A DNA stretch of 64,000 bases from positions 16,303,001 to 16,367,000 of the forward strand of contig BSBM01000600.1 of NCBI GenBank assembly GCA_027924585.1, given 5' to 3'. The notes beneath the pieces are model-generated. The model was not told the DNA's origin. It ran no database searches and was given only the letters and a program-made list of their open reading frames with translations. Made by a program: the position numbers and the translations under genes. The stretch comes from Larix kaempferi (Eukaryota > Streptophyta > Pinopsida > Pinales > Pinaceae). Shown in pieces: positions 58,719 to 64,000 of this stretch (positions are counted from its first letter, which is position 1; every line of letters begins with the position of its first letter).

Positions 58719-59686
58719 TGTTATACCTCCATATTTCACAGTGTCGCATCTGCACCACAAAAAGAGCTGACGACACTTCCCCTACTGCTTGAACCACCCA
58801 GAAGATGAATAATCCTTGAAGGTAAATCCACCCTATCAAGAATTAACCCAGCTGAGACTTTATTTACCCTAAGTACCGCATTTTTCTCTGTCTTAGGTGC
58901 GCGGTAGTCCACACTACCGCGCTATGCTTTGTCCCTGCCACGCAGTACTACCGCGCTATGCTCATATTTCTAGGCGTGGTACTCTTTTTATAGCCTTTTT
59001 GCCATGGCTTGTGGGATTTTGGATTTTCGAGAGATATTGGAGGATTGGGATCCCTGATTCAATCCTAACTCATTTTTTGTGATTAGAAACCCTGATCCAC
59101 TAAGTGCTCCCTAGATCCACCCATCTCTCTTGTTGGTTAACCCCACCATACACTATAAAAGAGAGGCATTCCATGGGAAAAGGGGAGGACTCTTAGAAGC
59201 ATCAAACCTATAATCTTGCAGCCTTGTGGAGATAGCTAGAGGAGGAAGCACTTGGAGTTGGAGGATTGGCTTGGACATCAAGCAACCTTTGTAAGCATTC
59301 TTCAAGTTTGTAATAAAGATAACTTGTCTTGTTTTTCCCATTTCATGTGTATTGTACAAGTCTTTAGCATGGAATGTATCTAATCTAGATTTGAATCTAA
59401 TCTTTACTTCAAGGTATTTGGAAGCTTGTATGCTTGTTCTTTGTTTGATCTCAACAGGTTCTACATTGGAGCTTTTGGATCAAGAGCTAGAAGCGGGACA
59501 AACGTCAGATTGAAAGGTGAGTCGTATATTTCATTGTTTCTGAATGCATGTAATCTTGTTGTGAAAGTTAGTTCAGGAATTTCAAGGTAGCATTTGTTTT
59601 GTTTTGTTCTTACCTTAGAGTCAGTTAGGAATCTGCTTTAAGTTAAAAGAATTTTGACTTATCCATAGGGAAAAATTCTACCAACA
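58719..59686 (+). repeat. Tat-like Gypsy 3' LTR
   Basis: 968 bp, near-identical to 44130-45098. Several differences fall at CG sites within the CGCGGTA motifs (for example ACCACGC versus ACCGCGC), as expected from decay of methylated CpG. Confidence 0.95.
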
Positions 59687-59744
59687 GTTCTCTTACCTCC
59701 GTTCACTATTGGGGGTGAGTTCCATCATGGTGGAGACAGATTGA
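59687..59744 (+). pseudogene. Copia gag-pol polyprotein, C-terminal tail
   Basis: After the Gypsy 3' LTR and the GTTCT duplication the Copia frame resumes and ends at TGA 59742-59744. The final residues read SYLRSLLGVSSIMVETD, a normal Copia C-terminus. The in-frame join confirms that the Gypsy element inserted into this coding region. Confidence 0.85.
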
Positions 59745-59910
59745 TCCATTATTATGCTTTAGCTTGAGGGGGGCTTTCTTCCCACTAGGTTTTCCCTCTT
59801 TCCTCACTTAGTTTATTTTCAGCATTTTTTGGATTATTGTATTGGGGTGACCTTTGGTCTTAGTTACTAGGGCCCCACATTATTTTCTTTTGCACATCAT
59901 AGTCTAGCTT

Positions 59911-59919
59911 GAGGGGGGG
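59911..59919 (+). promoter_or_regulatory. Copia polypurine tract
   Basis: GAGGGGGGG (in TAGCTTGAGGGGGGG) directly precedes the 3' LTR, the typical Copia plus-strand priming site. Confidence 0.92.
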
Positions 59920-60633
59920 TGTTCGGATATCCACATCATCTTTTTCAAGATATTGCATGCAATTAGGGTTTGCATGCACTTTGCATGCATCCCAGTCACC
60001 AGGTTGATGCCTCCAGCACCTTAGCCACCTTATTCTAGCACCTAGGAGCCACTTACTTCAGAGTTTTAGCCCTCCTTGTCAAGAATGCGCCCACTTCTCA
60101 CCTACTGCTAGAGAAGGGCGCACTTCTTCACCTACCACTGTAGTTCCACTTCAGTTACACTCAATTAGCTCTGATTCTCCCTGATTTGAGGCTAGTTTCA
60201 CTCCCGACTGACTGTTTCACTCCGTTGGACCTCCAGATTGACTAGATGACTTGTTCTGACTTCAGTTAGCCTCCCATGCGCCCTCCACTGAGCCCACTTC
60301 CCTATATCAGTGCTACACACTTCAGTTACACATGTTACACTCAGTTAGACTCAGATTGACACCTGGATGACTGGTTCTTGTGCATTGATGACCACCACTG
60401 ATTGATGATGAGGACTCCTAGTTGGAGTCAAGCTACTCTATTCAGTGATTCGAATGACCTCCTTAGGCAATTCGAATTGCTCAGTCATTGGGACTGTATT
60501 GTATTGTAATTATTCACCCTTATTGGGATATTGAGCACTGTGCATGTTTTACACAATTTTACACCATATTTTCTATGTTCATCTGTTGTGATTGATTTAC
60601 TTGTTCATTAGATCTGCTGTGACTAATTTTACA
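59920..60633 (+). repeat. Copia 3' LTR
   Basis: 714 bp, matching 39006-39720, TGTTCGGATA ... TAATTTTACA. Followed by GTTTG, the right target duplication. Confidence 0.93.
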
Positions 60634-61655
60634 GTTTGAAGAATTAAGCTGGAAGAATGGTATACATGTAAGCAAACTTAAGCCAGTTTGGAAGACTCCA
60701 TTGGAAATGGTTCAGAATTACATAACCTGTGAAGGTCGTTATGACAGGGTTCTTAGGTGTCAGTTACGATTTTTAATGCATCTCAACGGATATTTGAAGC
60801 TGAATTTTCCATATTATTTGTCTAAAAGTTTGCAAAAGATGATTGCTAGGGTTCATAGTCATCAAGAACACATTGCTCGTTCTCTTTTCCATCAAGGATT
60901 GAATAAATTGTTGATAGTCTTTCAGCTAAATAAGAAGGGACATACTTGGGACCATTTCCTCTCTGTGTCAGGGTTTGAAATAGAAAAACAAAAGCATTGT
61001 GAGGATAAGGGAAAAGGAAATAAGTCCAAGAGTTCAGGTAAGCAAACGAAGGGAGCAATGGAACCATCAAATGAACAGGGCAAAGAGCTTGCAAAGGAGT
61101 TTATTGTTGTGAATGATGAACTTTCAGAAGTATCTATTACCAGGACTGTTGTAAAAAGTATAATTTTAGAAGAAGTTTCAAAAATAGGGAAAGTTGAAAC
61201 CTTAAAGGCAAAAGACATGGAATCAAATTTAAAGCCCAGAACCAGATCTAGAAGCAAATTGGAAATGGAAATGAAACTGAAGAAGAGCAAGGTTATGATC
61301 ATAAAGATTCTTCTGGGGAGGAAAATGTGTGTCTTTTAGATCAGCACTATCTCATAACATAGCAGATTATGATGGAAATCCAAAGGTATAATGCTGGGCA
61401 GATACCAAAAGAACTTTGTTGGGACAAACAGAGAGTCACTGAGTATGAAATTAGTGAAAATTCAAAAATCTTAGAGGCTAATGAAACCCCTGTGCAAATG
61501 GAAAAAATAAAATGGCAGATCCTGACAAAGAAAAGGGCAGTACAATAGTGAAATGAATAACTGGAAGCTCGACTTCAAATTTTGGAAGAAGAAATATCTT
61601 CAGCTGACGGAAAAGATACTACTACTCTTTTGATGGAGCCATGTCATATTTAGAT
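60634..61655 (+). pseudogene. Unknown ORF upstream of the primer site, 3' part
   Basis: Continuation of the ORF at 38678. From 60639 it reads EELSWKNGIHVSKLKPVWKT, then a folded-looking part to about 60960 (CQLRFLMHLNGYLKLNFPYY) and a Lys/Glu/Ser-rich tail, to TAG 61337-61339. A frame-shifted continuation with coiled-coil character (NAGQIPKELCWDKQRVTEYE) runs on to about 61650, so the protein was originally longer, about 430-450 residues in total. No known domain is certain. It lies before the primer-binding site, not after it, which is unusual. Confidence 0.6.
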
Positions 61656-62353
61656 AAGCTTAAATGAATAGAATGTCTTCTAGACATGCAACTATTACTT
61701 AGAATAGAATAGTTGAATTATACAGCTGTCATCTTTTTAATGAATTAGTTATTGAAGAACATCCAAGTTTATTTTTTGTAATTAAAACTATCTATTTTTG
61801 GATATTCGGATCCTTAGAAAACGGATCACCAAATTGTTTTCAATATTAGATCTTTTGTATATAAGAAGACTATAAGGAAACATGAAAGAGGTTGGAACAA
61901 CATATGGAGATCAGATTCTTGTAACGAATTGCAGGCATGTATGCATCTTGTTTCTCTTAATATGAAATGGCTGCTTTGAAATGATTATGATCAAATGAGC
62001 CATGTTTTGCTTTAATAATTGAATTATATGTTATTCATGATTTTGTTCTATGTATGGTCTTATTCATCTATGCTAGAATTCTTATGATCCACATGGAATT
62101 ATCTTTAGATATCTGATGCAGAACCTGACTCATTTCTTTTATTAATTCATGCTCGTAGGATTTCATATTACTGTACTTTATAGTGATACATTTCATGCAC
62201 TTTAGTCTTCTATCCTAGCTTGATCTCTGTTATGTTTGCATACCTACCATCATTACTATAAAATAATATCCCTAGTTATCCTTTAACTACTATCAATATT
62301 TCTATAGGCTTGAACCTTAGTAGTCTAGGTCCAACTCTAGTGATAAAATCTTC
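61656..62353 (+). repeat. End of the probable 5' LTR of the outer Gypsy element
   Basis: AT-rich non-coding DNA leading up to the primer-binding site. By position it should be the R/U5 end of the LTR, but with no second copy in the window the ends cannot be fixed. No gene is seen. Confidence 0.45.
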
Positions 62354-62371
62354 TGGCGCCGCTGCCAGGGA
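62354..62371 (+). promoter_or_regulatory. Primer-binding site, tRNA-Asp type
   Basis: TGGCGCCGCTGCCAGGGA differs at two positions from the complement of the plant tRNA-Asp 3' end (TGGCGCCGTTGCCGGGGA). This primer is common in Athila and some other plant Gypsy elements. Confidence 0.8.
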
Positions 62372-62499
62372 ATGGAGAAATGCAAGTACATCTTCCCTGG
62401 GTATTTTACATCTTTACATCTGATTTTGGAAGGTGAAGAAGATCAGTATAATTTGTTTGCAGACTACACATTCACCTTGTATTTCAGAAATTTACAGTG

Positions 62500-64000
62500 G
62501 CTTCAAGACAGATAGGGACTTGAGGAAATCCTTCATCTCCTCTGCACTCAAGGGTTTCTGATCCAGAAAGGATTCTAAGAGAAGCTAGAAAAAAGAAGAT
62601 TGATATCCCATCATCCAGTAACCCTCGGTATTCTTCAGCTACAACCATACCGTATGATTTGTTGGATACTCAAGAAGAAAGAAAGTCAGATTTATCTATC
62701 TTTATTCCTAAATTTGAATATTTTAATCCTACTCAGGTTGATGATTTTGAAGTTTATTCAAATCCTCTAACTTTTGAACATAAACATATACCAGGAGAAA
62801 CCTTCACCTTAAAATATTTTTCAGCACCTTACATACCTCTCACTAGCAGAATTCTTATTGGCCAATTGAAAATTGAAGTGCCATCTCCTCCACACACCAA
62901 GCCACCATCTCCACAAAATCAGCCATCTTCTTCACAGATTTTAGTATCCAATCCACCAAATATGGCTAGTCAACCTCTAGATAGGATGGCTACTATGGTA
63001 GCAGCTAGATATGCCCCTCTAGTATTGCCTCGGCCTTTAAATGCTCTCCCAGGTGGAGACTATCAGAAATATCTCCCGAGATTCAATGGCGAGGGAGGTG
63101 TTACAGCAAAGGAGCATTGGAATACATACCTCATTTATGCTGACAATCATAATTTTGAAAATCAGGATGTGTGGATGATGGTTTTTTATCAAAGTCTAGA
63201 TGGTGAAGTAAGAAAATGGTTTAGAGAACTGCCACCAAATTCTATAGATGGTATTGATGCTTTAGAAGAATTGTTCATGAAACAATGGGGAGATACGAAA
63301 GGTTACCTGTATTATGTCACATAGTTTGGGGCACTGAAAAGAAAGAAAGATGAGGCTGTTGGAGACTTTTCTAAACGTTTCAATAGGATGTACGGTAGGA
63401 TACCAACTGATATAAAACCTACTGAAGCCTCAGCAAAGTTAACTTATGCAAATGCCTTTGATCATGCGTTTTCTTTATGGTTAAGAGAAAGAAGATCTTT
63501 ATCTCTCTTGAATATGCAGGAAGCAGCCTTAGAGGTTGAATCCAACATACTTGCTTCAAATAAACTTAAAGAAGAGGCAGAGTGTCAAATGCTTGATAGA
63601 AAGGGAAAAAAGGAAATGATTCCATCTAATTCTGCAGGAAGGGCCTCAGATAGTAAGATGGATGAAATGAATAAAATAATCAAAAATCTATCTGCAAAGA
63701 TTAGTAGGTTGGAAACAGAAAATAGAAGTCAAAGTAGGCCTGCTTAGGAAAATGATAATAGAAACCCAAATCAGTTTAGATGACCTTTTCCCCCTAGGTT
63801 TATTCCAAGAGAAAGAAGGAATAATGATATTCACAGGGAGAGAAGAGACAATGAAGATCAAAGGGTACAACCACCTTTCCAAAATAATTTGATAAGGGAT
63901 GACGAGTCTTATGAAATAGATGAAGGATAAGTTGAATATTTAGAACTTGACATTAATCAATTTGATGATTTTTCTTCTTCTAATTTTTTAACTAAGGCTG
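62500..64000 (+). pseudogene. Gag of the outer Gypsy element, runs off the window
   Basis: One frame from about 62500, with ERILREARKKKIDIPSSSNP before the first clear ATG at 62659. The gag domain follows at about 63050-63500 (YLPRFNGEGGVTAKEHWNTY, VRKWFRELPPNSIDG, LEELFMKQWGD), matching the Retrotrans_gag fold. Stops at 63322, 63745, 63781 and 63928 are each one transition from a sense codon, and no frameshift is seen. The tail becomes Lys/Glu- and Asn/Arg-rich. No zinc knuckle appears before the window ends. Polymerase and 3' LTR lie outside. Confidence 0.85.

Larger units (their letters stand above)
44130..59686 (+). mobile_element. Tat-like Ty3/Gypsy retrotransposon, 15.6 kb
   Basis: Complete element: LTR 44130-45098, primer-site candidate 45103-45117, leader to 46907, gag, protease, reverse transcriptase, RNase H, integrase, second RNase H, antisense gene, 3' untranslated region, polypurine tract near 58708, LTR 58719-59686. 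The target duplication GTTCT at 44125-44129 and 59687-59691 is perfect. Large size, long leader, an archaeal-type RNase H, no chromodomain and an antisense ORF between polymerase and 3' LTR fit the Tat lineage, where such extra ORFs are documented (Retand-like members). The protein frames carry several stops and two homopolymer frameshifts. It is the youngest layer of this nest. Confidence 0.93.
39006..60633 (+). mobile_element. Ty1/Copia retrotransposon, interrupted by a Tat-like Gypsy element
   Basis: A full Copia element of about 6.1 kb of its own sequence: 5' LTR 39006-39720, primer site 39721, gag-pol from 40103, polypurine tract 59911-59919, 3' LTR 59920-60633. The target duplication is GTTTT at 39001-39005 and GTTTG at 60634-60638, one mismatch. 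The polyprotein stays in one frame from gag to RNase H, with about nine premature stops and no clear frameshift. A Gypsy element entered its RNase H at 44130. LTRs are TG...CA. Lineage within Copia not assigned. Confidence 0.93.

Overview
This window looks like repeat-rich intergenic DNA from a seed plant with a large genome. A gymnosperm would fit the old, deeply nested and heavily mutated elements, but the species cannot be read from the sequence. I see no bacterial, organellar, rRNA or CRISPR signal. Almost everything recognisable is retrotransposon. The one good candidate for a host gene is a small two-exon gene for an Agenet/Tudor-like protein at 15691-16495.

Layout. 1-1750: minus-strand relic of Ty3/Gypsy gag and protease. 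3925-8290: minus-strand Ty1/Copia relic with only gag and protease between two old LTRs. 8746-14848: nearly complete minus-strand L1-type LINE with a perfect 17-bp target duplication. 15390-16640: promoter repeats, TATA box and the Agenet gene. 16500-20090: AT-rich DNA with several minisatellites. 20090-30890: old plus-strand LINE relic, split at about 20.9-22.06 kb by an unidentified segment and at 23570-30467 by a complete non-autonomous LTR element (2-kb LTRs, initiator-Met primer site, TTCTC duplication). That element carries one long reading frame unlike any retrotransposon protein I know. 31075-31283: tRNA-derived SINE. 33000-37682: minus-strand Gypsy relic with integrase and a long extra 3' ORF.

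37690-64000 is a nest of three elements. The oldest is a Gypsy element with a tRNA-Asp-type primer site at 62354 and gag at 62500-64000. Upstream of its primer site is a long unknown ORF. A Copia element (39006-60633) inserted into that ORF. A Tat-like Gypsy element (44130-59686, GTTCT duplication) then inserted into the Copia RNase H. Both interrupted frames line up when the insertions are removed on paper. The Tat element carries a spliced antisense gene resembling the plant mobile domain, an archaeal-type RNase H after integrase, and clusters of a CGCGGTA/TACCGCG motif.

Most inactivating changes are in-frame stops explainable by C-to-T or G-to-A transitions, as expected after cytosine methylation; frameshifts are few and often sit in homopolymers. 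No retroelement here appears able to make its proteins as it stands. The most interesting items are the single-ORF non-autonomous LTR element, the spliced antisense gene, the ORF upstream of the primer site, and the CGCGGTA clusters.
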